Assembly: GCA_936450465.1 (NCBI GenBank) | Contig: OW388297.1 | Location: forward strand, 48,436,130-48,500,129 | DNA from: Gibbula magus | Taxonomy: Eukaryota; Mollusca; Gastropoda; Trochida; Trochidae | Direction of reading: 5' to 3' | DNA length: 64,000 nucleotides | Shown here: in pieces, positions 42,601-50,300 of the stretch | Layout of the letters: every line of letters starts with the position of its first letter | Position numbering within the stretch: the first letter of the stretch is position 1 | Made by a program: the position numbers and the translations under genes | Notes under the pieces: model-generated | Databases searched by the model: none | Seen by the model: only the letters and a program-made list of their open reading frames with translations | Told to the model about the DNA's origin: nothing

Positions 42601-45600
42601 ACCATGTACACCCATTTTTAACTTGATTTTCCAAAGACAGAAGGGTGTTTTAAGATTTGTGAAATTATTTTTTAAATACATTTCATACATTTCATCGACT
42701 TATTTGAGCGAAAAAACGTGCTACTGCCCCTTTAAGGTCAACATTAAAGTAAAACAACATAATATATATATGAAATATATACCCATGAAACAAGGATCAA
42801 TCCACCAACAGTATAAAATCTATTGAATATGGTGTTAATTGCACGATAATCTGTGTAACCAAACACAGGTAGTGGTAAGTAACGTGTAGCCAGATAGTCG
42901 TGTTTCCGTTACTATGTTGATTAGCTTTAGAACAAACAGTGTTCATCAGGTAAATATTGACTGGATCGTACAGGTACAATGTAAATAAGTTGGAGAGATC
43001 TTTAAACACATCCCGAGTCTCTTTACACTGCGTAATACCACTAATCAATCCAACACAATGTACATCCATACGCTCGTTGTAATACAGGGCCTGATGCTGA
43101 TAGTTCAAATACGCTTTACACGTGGATTTTATTGCTACAGAAATGCAATGGGTGAGAAAAGTTGAATATAATATGTTGTTCTGCGGTTCGTATGACGATT
43201 GGTAACAGAGTGAACGGGTTTTGTTGTTGATCCGAAATTCGATGGAATATACCTTATTCCTTCGTGAGATAACGTTATCGATCCTCGTCATCTTATTACC
43301 GGTAATATATATCAAATGGGCAGATTAATATCATTCGTTATTAAGATGGAGAGGGGTTGGGGTACCCTTTAAGTTCGTTTGAGTTGATTATTTGCAAGTG
43401 GTCACATATACCTTTTTCTGCAATATGTTCACGAATTACTTTTGTCACACTACATTCGATGTGGATGGTGAAGGATGGTATAAAGTAAAGTAGATCTATT
43501 AAATATTCATACAACTGGAGCATTTTTGTGCAGACGAAATTCTACTTCTTACTTTTGTCACACTACATTCGATGTGGATGGTGAAGGATGGTATAAAGTA
43601 AAGTAGATCTATTAAATATTCATACAACTGGAGCATTTTTGTGCAGACGAAATTCTACGGGGACATTCAATTGTGAATTTAGAGTTCTAAAAACATAGGA
43701 GTTTATTTTGCTTAGAAATAGCTTTAGAAAGACAGGTGCCTATATCGACAAAAGGGGCTTGTTTCGCTTAGAAATAACATTAGAAAGACAGATGCCTATG
43801 AAGACATTTTCCTGCTACTATAAATCTTTCTAACGATAATTATAACGACGGTACAAACCCCTGTGCACCAAAATAATACCCTCAGCACTATAATTAAAAT
43901 GGACGTGCATTTATAGCATCATGTCCTGACCTCAAAGAACAACCCTGTCATATGTCACTTTGATGGCTACAAGACAAATGCTGAGTTTCTCATTGATCCA
44001 TACCAGCTAGTTAAGTCATCCCAGTCGTACAGGGTTGGTTCCATGTGTAAACAGTTGAAACCATTTCTGTTGCAATATGTGTTTGATATATTGATAAGTT
44101 TACTGGGGCTCATTTCACAAAGTAACCTTTTCTAAGGTTGTCCTTATTCTTTAAAATTGCACTAAGGTTACCTTAGTGACTTACGATCACCTTAGTGCTT
44201 TGTTAAAGGAGGCTCTGGGCTGTATTATAGTCTAACACTTAGACTCTTAAAAACAATTGAAAAGGAACCTTTTTATAGTATGAAAATTCCATTTCTTAGT
44301 TTCCTTTTCAATATTTAATAAAATGGTGATATTTTCAGATTTTTAAAAACTTTTTTTCATAGTCTGAGTGTTAGACTAGACTGTATGTCGCGGTGTTAAT
44401 TCTGATTAATCCATGGTCATGACGTCACTCCATTGTGTTATCAGTTGATTATTATTTAGGAATCTACTGTTCATTGACTGTCCCAGTCAGGAGGGGTGTT
44501 AGGTTTAGACATGTTCAGTAATAGTACATTTTTCGAGATTGATGTATTTTGTCTTGACGTATAGGATATGATCTCAAAATATCTAGACAACTATAGACAA
44601 ATTAATTTTTGTAATGCACGAATCTGGAATCGAACATGCAACCCTTCGCTTGGTATCAGCGCTTCTAACCACTAGGCCACAAGACGCTGTTAGAAACCTT
44701 AGGATTGTTTGTCAGTAAGAATCCCGCGGTCTATTCAATGCACGGAAGGCATGAAGCAAATTTTTAGCTGTCAATCACATCGCTTCGCGTGGAAGTTTTC
44801 CGCTGCACGTGCGTGGAAGAATCCATTTCATGAGGATCGCAGCTATTTGTACCATATCCGATGAATGAGCACCGAAATTTGCAAAATAATTGAGTTTGGT
44901 GTCCCATAATTGAAATTTATTGTTTCAAATGTAAAATGATCATATATGCATGTTTCGTGACGTCATACATGGATTAAGATGAAGAATGCATTCGGAGCAG
45001 TGGATTCGTTAAATATAAACAACTCGCCCCTTCGGGGCTCGTTGATTATTTTTAACGAATCCACAGCTCCTCATGCATTCTCCATTACAGAAATATTAAA
45101 GGGGCATTGAGACCGGGACATTTTGCTTGAAACGAAACTTAATGGATATTTATGGTATGTTTTCATATGATTGTTATACTAATGTGTTACAGTAAAGGAC
45201 AATGTACCCGTAACTATCCATTCCTTAAAAATAGTGTTCCCAAAACCCTATTATGTTTTAGGAATTAAGGAGTTAATAGAATAATAAACTACTTTAATTA
45301 CACTTCAAGTATTACTTGTTTAATAACTTACTTTAAAACAATTTACACATTAAATGTTTCACATTAAAAAAAACTTTATGTAATACACATATGTCCGTAA
45401 TGGAGCGAAAAATAGGATGACGTCACAAGAGAATTTAACAACGGGGATATACCCGTGAGATTCGTTTCTACAAAAAAGAACGTTACTGTTCTTTCACTCC
45501 AAGTTCATGCACTTGGTCGCATGTAAAGTTTATATATATCAGGTGACTAATACAAGTCTTTAACAATTGATAACCCTTTCTGGGAATAATGGTGATATCA

Positions 45601-48600
45601 ACACTTTTGTGTTGCTACATTTCTTCATGCAAACAAATACAAGTTATTTAGTGATATTTCAAATGTATATTGTTATCAAAATCATTCAATGAATTTAATA
45701 CACATTGGTATTTGTCCTATATCAAGTATATTTCAGTTCGTGATATCGGTAAAGTTGACGCATGTGTTTCATTTATGACCGCACTATAAATTAAGCCTGA
45801 TATTGAGAATCTATTTAACGTTTTCTTTATGTATTCTACCAAGATTCTTACATTTACATTATGAAAGAAACACATTCTCTCATAAGCGACTATAAGTAAC
45901 TTCAGCAATATGAAATTCATTATCAAAATAGCAAATTGTACATGTAACATTTACACAGCTTTAAATAATTCCTAAAATTCACCCCTTATCGCATTACGAC
46001 TCGTAAGTACAGTTTACTAGTTTACAATTGCAATGGAAAGTTGTTTCAACTTGAGTGTTCTCTAGCTGCAACGTGAAGTTGTTACTAAAAGTGGTATCGT
46101 GAGAACGGAACTTTAAAGCCCATTTACACTGTACGATTTGAAGTTACAACTTGTAGCATGCACCTGTTGTATATCGACACAATCCGTATGTACCTAACTT
46201 GAAAAGTCGATAAGACTTGGATGTTCTCACAGTGCATCTTAAAGAGCCATCAAGGATGTTGATGAACATATCGGAAAAATTGTCAAAAATCTATCTCCGT
46301 GAAATATATACACTTAATTTTTCACAGTTTGTTTTCGACCCAAAATAAGCCGAGAAATTGCACTAATTAGTAAAGGTGTTTTTCAGTCTAAATATAGACC
46401 AAGTCTATTATTTTCAAGCGTAAAGCATTGTGGTCATGCTCACACATCGTATACAAAGACACGAAAGAAATATAAAGTTTCTGAGCAACGAGGAAATCGA
46501 AATATATAATTTTAAACGATTATTTATTTACCATTTCATTTCATTTTATAATATTTTCATAATATTTTCTACAGATATTAGAATGAATGTTTTACCCATC
46601 TAGATATTTTGCTTGAATTTTATAATCAATGAGAATATATTTGTCATAATTTGCTGGTCTTAGCTAAAAAAAAAAAAGTACATTAAACAGGCAATAATTT
46701 ATATGTTCTCAGGACATTTAGAATCAGTGTTTATAAACCAATCGACACATTCAGTAATGTGTGACAAGGGTAGCCTAACTTCCAACAGAAGCGCGTGCAG
46801 CACGTTGCACACGTGGGTTGCTTTGGCGACTTGCGCTAGAGACGAGCCTTCACGCTTCGTAAAGGCTAGTTGTTGTGTAGTACGTTCTATACAATAAAGG
46901 GAAAAAATGTTTATATGACGTCAGATACCCTTGGCGCGCGCTACTCGGAGGGTAATCTATCTTTGTTACCAACTTTCATTACATTGTCGTGATATGAAAA
47001 TTATTTATCGCATGTCATATTGTAGATAAAAGATTTCTCTAGCGATTGATGTTATAAGTATATTTTCCACAATTTTGTTTTTATTTGAAACACAAACATC
47101 ATTGATGGCTCTTTAAGTTGGTTACTAGAGGTCGCAACTACATATTGTACCGTGTGAATGGGCCTTTAAACAGTGATGCAACACATTCAACCGACTGTCG
47201 CAATGTCACTAAAGCTCGTTCGCTTTCATGTAGTGATATTCTATGCTGGCAAAATAATATATCGTGAATGCTTTTGTATATTTTCCAATTTTCCGCATGA
47301 TTAGCGCCCAGCCAACTGGATATTATTAAATTTCGCAATTTGACCATTGATAACATCATTTTATAAAGTTATAGGGTAGAGTCTATAGGCATATACATGA
47401 ATGCATTTTGTATGTGTATGTATTGTGTGTAATGTTGTTCGAGGCGAGACCTAAATAATGATCTGTTTGTCTAGATGTTTGTACTTTAACGAAATTTCTG
47501 GTGGTACACGCTCCCGTGAAGACAAACGTAATCAAAAGGCAAGTTCTCTTGTTGACATACAATTACAAGCATCAAATGACTTCACATTTTTATTTTGTTA
47601 AGAGAATATAGAGTCGTTATAGATTTACAATACTAATAATACAATAAGTTCGAATTTACATTAGATTTATGAAGATATATAAAACTGAAGCACCGATGGT
47701 TATCATTTTACCTTCGAAGCACAATAAACTAACAGTAATGTATATCTCAGATAAAGAAAATAGCGTGGTTGTGATACGCAAAAGCGGCTTTGTCACTGTC
47801 TGTTGAGCTATGGGAGTAAACCCTCTTGGGGCGCGTTTACAAAACATACATAATGCTTTCAGGTTATTGTTGGTTTAGGATCTATATTCATGTACTGTAC
47901 CTCCGTACAATGTCCAGGGGGACATAATGCATTTGGGACATACATGTATCTGGGTCACTGACTTTAAACAGAGGGATGACTTGGTGAACACATTCGTTAA
48001 AATATGCATTTCTGTAGTGTGTACATTGTATATCTATAATGTTCTGGTTGGTTATGATTGTTTTAGAGAAGGAGCGATGATGCAGTAATATCGAATGCTT
48101 ATTTCTTTGTTGTGCCTGGAATAGTTCGGAGATTGCGAAATCAACTAACTAGTTAGGGACAGCATTGGCTTCTGAAATGAGAAGCTGGCTCAGGATAGTT
48201 ACATACACACTGATTCTTACAATGATTACATATTCAACTTTAATCCTCTATTAAAATGAAATGGTTTATTGAGTCATTGTCTTATATAGTTAGAGATATA
48301 ACGTTGTTATGGCAGAAAGATGTGTTCAACTGCAATTTTCTTCTTCAAATAGTTTCTGGAGTTAATAGCAAAAGGTTATGAATTATAGTCCTTTATGAAA
48401 TTCATAATAATAATGGCATATCCCATTGTAAACATTTACTTAACCCAGCATACCTTCTTCATACCCCGAACAGCACAACTAGCGGTAAATATTCAGTTCC
48501 CAATGTTGTTGTTATTGAAACATTCAACTATATGTGACTAATTAATAAAACTTTTACCGCAAACCCGTCACTTAATTCCTGAATAGTATCCAACAATGAT

Positions 48601-48965
48601 AAATATTCCATTTTTAATTACGTATACTGAAATATTCAATGATAATAACAACAAGTTATTGCAAACCTTCATCATATCCCGTCACTTAATCCCGAACAGC
48701 AGTGTACATATTGCATTTTAATGACATTATATTGAAATATTCAATGATAAATAACAAGTTATTACAACCCATCATATCTCATCACTTAACCCCGAACAGT
48801 AGTGATTATTCAAACGTCAATGACATTATAATGAAATATTCATTTATAAATTATTAGTTATTACAAACCTTCATCATATCCCGTCACATAACTCCCAAAC
48901 AGCAGCACAAATCCCAGAACCCAGAAGCAAGGTATTCCTCTGTCCCTCAATGAAAACTTCTTCAT
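30384..48965 (-). CDS. mucin-like membrane protein with protease-free ADAMTS-type module
   Basis: Gene-level entry: seven exons, about 448 residues, all junctions GT-AG and in phase. Order: signal peptide (1-29 or so), about 100 residues resembling the disintegrin-like/cysteine-rich part that follows the catalytic domain in ADAMTS and MIG-17-type proteases, two six-cysteine PLAC/ShK-like domains, a Thr/Ser/Pro stalk of about 130 residues, one transmembrane helix (VGSLVVIVVVVIIVYVI), then a basic stop-transfer RKR and a tail of about 45 residues. No zinc-binding protease motif was found between exons 1 and 2 on the minus strand, so the product looks like a cell-surface adhesion or decoy protein derived from such a protease. 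Extra phase 1-1 exons in the 9.7-kb first intron cannot be excluded. Function is unknown. Confidence 0.6.
30670..31090. other. intron 6 of the mucin-type gene
   Basis: AT-rich intron sequence between exon 7 and exon 6, without repeats that I recognise. Confidence 0.6.
31097..31669 (-). CDS. mucin-type gene exon 6: second Cys domain and Thr-rich stalk
   Basis: The acceptor is TATTTCAG at 31670, phase 1; the donor is G|GTAACC at 31096, phase 1. The exon opens with a six-Cys unit (GCEYGDSMTGC, RDEC, MCCQTCG), then TIIVPTRRPEV and about 130 residues dominated by Thr, Ser and Pro (TTTTTTPTTTST and similar), a likely densely O-glycosylated stalk, ending SQQDTQN. Continued reading past the donor hits stops only later, but exon 7 joins in frame to give NAVAIGTGV. 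Confidence 0.78.
31727..32491. mobile_element. TTAA element with GAGGTTC termini (intron)
   Basis: The termini AGAGGTTCCCAACAA and TTGTTTCGAACCTCT are inverted and flanked by TTAA at 31723-31726 and 32492-32495. Inside the 765 bp, TGTCACGGACCT occurs twice (about 31826 and 32178), each followed by a similar stretch. There is no ORF. The 41112-41802 element has related termini. Confidence 0.8.
33217..33366 (-). CDS. mucin-type gene exon 5: first PLAC/ShK-like Cys domain
   Basis: The acceptor is TTGTTAAAG at 33367, phase 1 (completes Glu); the donor is G|GTCTGA at 33216, phase 1. It encodes SCPFGDNRGFT, LSCDQLVT, KQCYDDV, TCCGSCAVAK: six cysteines in order C, C, C, CC, C, matching the exon 6 unit (C..GD, CC..C). 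This spacing resembles PLAC or ShK-like domains that end many ADAMTS/MIG-17-type proteins. Confidence 0.75.
33525..33605 (-). repeat. tRNA-like sequence (old SINE head)
   Basis: The minus strand carries a box B (GGGTTCGAATCTCGC) and, about 45 nt upstream, a weak box A (TGGTAAGCTGCTGG). The stems do not pair well enough for a tRNA gene. Confidence 0.45.
33727..34069 (+). mobile_element. TTAA MITE family 1, copy D
   Basis: It starts AGGGGAAGTACCACG and ends ACTGCCCCT, flanked by TTAA at 33723-33726 and 34070-34073. It is in an intron of the mucin-type gene. Confidence 0.88.
34576..35045 (-). mobile_element. TTAA MITE family 2, copy C
   Basis: It starts GTGCATCCATTGTGTTG and ends ACAAAATGGATGCACCT with TTAA at 35046-35049. 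It is inverted relative to copy A. Confidence 0.86.
35190..35307 (+). mobile_element. TTAA MITE family 1, 3' fragment
   Basis: Only the last 120 bp of the family 1 pattern survive, ending AACGTGTAACAGCGCCT. It meets copy E at a shared TTAA (35308-35311). Confidence 0.65.
35312..35613 (-). mobile_element. TTAA MITE family 1, copy E
   Basis: It starts AGCGGCTGTAGCAC and ends ACACGTACTACAGCCCAT, then TTAA. It is 302 bp and somewhat deleted internally. Confidence 0.82.
35719..35770 (-). CDS. mucin-type gene exon 4: 52-bp microexon
   Basis: The acceptor is GGTATTCACAG at 35771, phase 0; the donor is G|GTATGT at 35718, phase 1. It encodes WCYDGRCQYSQYAVTVQ, exactly the WC..G.C motif expected after exon 3 (DGIQCGDQK) in the ADAMTS-type module. 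The fit of both sequence and phase makes this short exon convincing. Confidence 0.8.
35990..37640. other. intron 3 of the mucin-type gene
   Basis: AT-rich; it contains a small TTTAGATC tandem near 36205-36230 and part of the repeat seen at 6514 (37088-37195). Open frames on the plus strand (for example 36832-37122) are hydrophobic by composition and not credible genes. Confidence 0.5.
37645..37764 (-). CDS. mucin-type gene exon 3: ADAMTS-like Cys-rich part
   Basis: The acceptor is GTATTACAG at 37765 and the donor AAG|GTACAA at 37644, both phase 0. The 40 codons give EEYDSNYSGICNVGVYCKDP, then DSCTAFSSYDGIQCGDQK. The C-x5-YC, SC, DG..CG..K pattern is that of ADAMTS/MIG-17 disintegrin-like domains. 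Confidence 0.8.
37810..38090 (+). mobile_element. TTAA MITE family 1, copy F (3' terminus lost)
   Basis: It starts after TTAA with AGGGGCAGTAGCACG and keeps the CCGCCATGCAATTTTTG and GGTTTGTGCAATAAGATG blocks, but the right terminal repeat is missing. Confidence 0.85.
38521..38695. repeat. long palindrome with 69-bp arms
   Basis: The left arm 38521-38589 (GCGTTTGTTCGCTGGCTC, ATAAACGGTTTGAAAG, AAGTTAAACTG) pairs with 38627-38695 (CAGTTTAACTTGCACC, CTTTCAAACCGTTTAT, GTGAACAAACACATTAT). The loop is about 37 nt. Next to it (38696-38820) are repeated GTGCA/CACGTG-type motifs such as TGCACGTGCAATTCGTGCAG. Confidence 0.75.
39051..39184 (-). CDS. mucin-type gene exon 2: start of ADAMTS-like module
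   Basis: The acceptor is GACCCCACAG at 39185, phase 1 (completes Ala); the donor is AGG|GTAAGT at 39050, phase 0. The 44 codons include CPGGEAGRLERGMLETVMSW, then LKNPDDICESRLGVGSSLCR, the segment equivalent to the D..C...FG..S..CR start of the disintegrin-like domain. It is GC-rich against its surroundings. If a protease domain existed it would be encoded just upstream, and none was found. Confidence 0.78.
39240..39320 (-). repeat. tRNA-like sequence (old SINE head)
   Basis: The minus strand contains CGGGTTTGAATCG, a box-B-like motif, with a box-A-like TGGCTTCGGCTAATGG upstream. The pairing is too poor for a tRNA gene. Confidence 0.4.
39601..40100. repeat. inverted pair of a dispersed repeat
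   Basis: AAACTGCCAGGCAAAAGAAA and GTACTTACCTCAGTTG at 39608-39645 are the complement of CAACTGAGGTAAGTAC, TTTCTTTTGCCTGGCAGTTT at 40057-40091. The outer part matches the repeat at 24650-24740. Confidence 0.65.
40553..40635. repeat. near-perfect hairpin, 34-nt arms
   Basis: GTTTCAGTACCCC and AATGTGTGTTTGAACA on the left pair with TGTTCAAACACACAT and GGGGGTACTGAAATTGC on the right; the loop is AT-rich and about 14 nt. Confidence 0.8.
41084..41838. mobile_element. GAGGTTC element flanked by 27-bp direct repeats
   Basis: The element proper is 41112-41802: it starts GGAGGTTCCACACAC and ends GTGTGTTGAACCTCT. The sequence TTATTGTCACCCCAAATCAT plus GTGTTAA or ATGTTAA stands on both sides (41085-41111 and 41812-41838) with one mismatch. 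TTAA lies at the left junction. It is non-coding. Confidence 0.75.
41882..42111. mobile_element. foldback element with about 70-bp arms
   Basis: The left arm contains AATGCAAGGCATAACTCTTG and CCATTACTGGCTGATTTAGG; the right arm contains GATAAATCAGCCAGTAATGC and GCAAGAGTTATGCCTTGCG. A solitary arm occurs at 49617-49686. It is non-coding. Confidence 0.8.
42369..42731 (-). mobile_element. TTAA MITE family 1, copy G
   Basis: It starts ACGGGCAGTAGCACG and ends CGTGCTACTGCCCCT, then TTAA (42732-42735); the left flank is TCAA. At 363 bp it is nearly intact. Confidence 0.88.
42797..43315 (-). CDS. unrecognised cysteine-containing open frame
   Basis: This 172-codon frame is unusually long for the region and lies outside recognised repeats. 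Cysteines recur at RSLCYQ, THCISV, STCKAY, VHCVGL, TQCKET and TVCSKA, and the middle part (FKDLSNLFTLYLYDPVNIYL) looks amphipathic. An adjacent minus-strand frame just upstream (43523-43341) contains IECSVTKVIREHIAEKGIC, a similar flavour. Possible acceptors exist near 43320. It is either exon(s) of an unknown secreted helical Cys protein, a decayed gene, or chance. It sits inside the first intron of the mucin-type gene on the same strand. Confidence 0.3.
   Translation of the reverse strand: MIYITGNKMTRIDNVISRRNKVYSIEFRINNKTRSLCYQSSYEPQNNILYSTFLTHCISVAIKSTCKAYLNYQHQALYYNERMDVHCVGLISGITQCKETRDVFKDLSNLFTLYLYDPVNIYLMNTVCSKANQHSNGNTTIWLHVTYHYLCLVTQIIVQLTPYSIDFILLVD
43436..43661. repeat. exact tandem duplication, 113-bp period
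   Basis: TTACTTTTGTCACACTACAT to GAAATTCTAC occurs twice, starting at 43436 and 43549, with no difference seen. It is a recent duplication or an assembly artefact. Confidence 0.85.
43905..44119 (+). other. open frame lacking ATG, unknown
   Basis: After a TAG the plus frame stays open for about 70 codons: LTSKNNPVICHFDGYKTNAE, then FLIDPYQLVKSSQSYRVGSM. The composition is more protein-like than its neighbours. No family is recognised; it may be an exon or a transposon scrap. Confidence 0.2.
44105..44215. mobile_element. short GGGCTCA.TTTCACAAAG element
   Basis: It starts GGGGCTCATTTCACAAAG and ends GCTTTGTTAAAGGAGGCTC, with internal CTAAGGTTACCTTAG palindromes. Relatives lie at 54873-54955 and 55751-55930. 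Confidence 0.55.
44618..44690 (-). repeat. tRNA-like SINE head
   Basis: The minus strand has a good box A (TGGCCTAGTGG) and box B (TGTTCGATTCC) 35-40 nt apart. The flanks do not form a clean acceptor stem, so a SINE-derived head is favoured over a tRNA gene. Confidence 0.55.
44984..45080. repeat. hairpin, 47-nt arms and 3-nt loop
   Basis: GAATGCATTCGGAGCAGTGG and ATTCGTTAAATAT through ACTCGCCCC pair with GGGGCTCGTTGAT through AACGAATCCACAGCTCC and TCATGCATTC, around a TTC loop. Confidence 0.82.
46117..47165. mobile_element. outer TTAA element, AGCCCATTTACAC termini
   Basis: The left end AGCCCATTTACACTGTACGA and the right end TTGTACCGTGTGAATGGGCCT are inverted, with TTAA at 46113-46116 and 47166-47169. 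It is interrupted by the inner element 46243-47112; without it the outer element is about 175 bp. Confidence 0.8.
46243..47112. mobile_element. inner TTAA element, AGAGCCATCAA termini
   Basis: The ends AGAGCCATCAAGGATGTTG and CATCATTGATGGCTCT are inverted and flanked by TTAA (46239-46242 and 47113-47116). It is about 870 bp with a GC-rich patch at 46785-46945 and no credible ORF. Confidence 0.82.
47170..48420. other. non-coding part of intron 1
   Basis: No repeats with paired ends and no exon-like frame matching the adjacent gene were found. Confidence 0.45.
48425..48905. repeat. tandem copies of an exon/intron boundary
   Basis: About five imperfect units, each roughly 100-115 bp, contain on the minus strand CTGTTCGGG, TTAAGTGACGGGATATGATG and AAGGTTTGCAATAACTTG-type sequence. 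The unit at 48864-48905 is the 3' end of exon 1 plus its splice donor; the others, deeper in intron 1 (about 48764, 48664, 48560, 48450), are increasingly diverged and carry in-frame TGA or lack GT. Confidence 0.72.
48869..48965 (-). CDS. mucin-type gene exon 1: signal peptide
   Basis: The ATG at 48963-48965 opens 32 codons: MKKFSLRDRG, then IPCFWVLGFVLLFGSYVTGY and DE. The basic n-region, hydrophobic core and small residues near the end form a clear signal peptide. The donor is G|GTTTGT at 48868, phase 1, matching the phase of exon 2. Assignment to this gene rests on strand, phase and the absence of another partner. Confidence 0.6.
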
Positions 48966-49616
48966 TTGATTCTGCGATCTCTCATACGATCACATGGTAC
49001 TGATCGATTCTCTGTTATCAGAAGTAAGGGAATCACTATCGGCTATGATATCTCAATGCCAAGTCATCGGCTAGCCACACCCGGTAAACCTAACCTACTT
49101 TATTATAATAGGGCCCTACTCTGTTGTCGCTACTCAATCGGGTACGTACAACCGAGCGATATTAGGGGTATAACGCACTGAAAACAGTACGTTCTTCAAA
49201 CCGGTTTGTGTCTCTGGTTCTGAGCATGTATAGTGTAAATATGCTTGTATTGTAATCCAGTTTCTGACACCGGTCTTCGTCGTGTGCTATTGATGCTTAT
49301 TCTATTATTACAGAAGTAAGTCACGACTTGCATCCTCGAACTACCTGGGGTAGTGAGGTCTGCGTTAAAGATTCAGTCCGACATGTGTTGTTTTCGTTAA
49401 TCGAAATTCGAGTAGATAAATAAATGTTTTAAAACATTTATAACACAGTCCATTAAACATTACAAGACATGCACTTAAAAATACATTGCAAGACGGAAAT
49501 ATCTAATCAAATTTCTTGTCCACAAAGGTTACTTTACAAACACTCATGACACTGACCCTTTGACTATTTTATAAATGGAAATAAGTTTAGCATTAGATGG
49601 AAGTCTCTCCCCGCAG

Positions 49617-49686
49617 TGGGAGCAACTTCCCTATACGCAAGGCATAACTCTTGCCAGTTTCCATTACTGGCTGATTTAAGTCTTGT
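49617..49686. repeat. solitary arm of the foldback element
   Basis: GCAAGGCATAACTCTTGCC and CCATTACTGGCTGATTTAAG match the left arm of 41882-42111. It abuts the Tx1-like LINE remnant that follows. Confidence 0.75.
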
Positions 49687-49689
49687 GTA

Positions 49690-50300
49690 TATTATACTTG
49701 GCTGTTGTTATAATTAGGTTTAGAATCATATTTCGTCTTTCAGGATATCCGAGGCATATATTGCGTTTTGAAAAGTTCAACTTTGAATCTGTTTTTTGCT
49801 CTATGTGTAACCATTGGCAGAGCTCTGAAACATATCATAGAAGAGTCTGCATCCTTTAGTTGGTATTACGATGTCTGATATGAAGTATGGCAGGATGGGA
49901 TTGGATAGTTTATTTGATACTTCGAAATTTTTATTTTTAAGATAAGCTTTTATTGATTGAACTATACCAGCATATTCTAAAAAGGTTTGTTATACATGTG
50001 TAAGAATTTGTGAATGTTTCGAAATTTTGAAACTGCCTTTGTTCATCCAGGATGTCATTTATAAATAGTATTTCGTGTTGTATGTAATGTGTATAACATA
50101 TTTCCTGTTTGCCAATTGTAATATTTTCGTTACACCAAATTGGTTGGGATAGAATGTATCGTTGTATCGTTGACATCGTTAACATTTGAACCTTTTTTGC
50201 TGATAAATGATCCCCACGCTCTGAGCACATCTCGCCAGAAAATTTATATTTTACTTGAATACATAATGATTCTTCTATCACCATTACGTTGTGGTTTAGT
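49690..50300 (-). mobile_element. Tx1/L1-like LINE C-terminal remnant
   Basis: The minus-strand frame 50284-49937 contains SQPIWCNENITIGKQEICYT, then HYIQHEILFINDILDEQRQF and ETFTNSY, the post-RT region also seen at 24211-23746. Further on, ISDIVIPTKGCRLFYDMFQS follows with stops. The RT and endonuclease are absent. Confidence 0.7.

Noticed and set aside
44618..44690. tRNA gene
   Set aside because: Promoter boxes present but the acceptor and anticodon arms do not pair convincingly.
39190..48860. Zinc metalloprotease exons (HExxHxxGxxH) in intron 1 of the mucin-type gene
   Set aside because: I looked on the minus strand and saw no candidate. This is a negative by eye only; a profile search would settle it.
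48425..48905. CRISPR-like array
   Set aside because: Units are diverged tandem duplicates without constant repeats and unique spacers, and the genome is an animal's.
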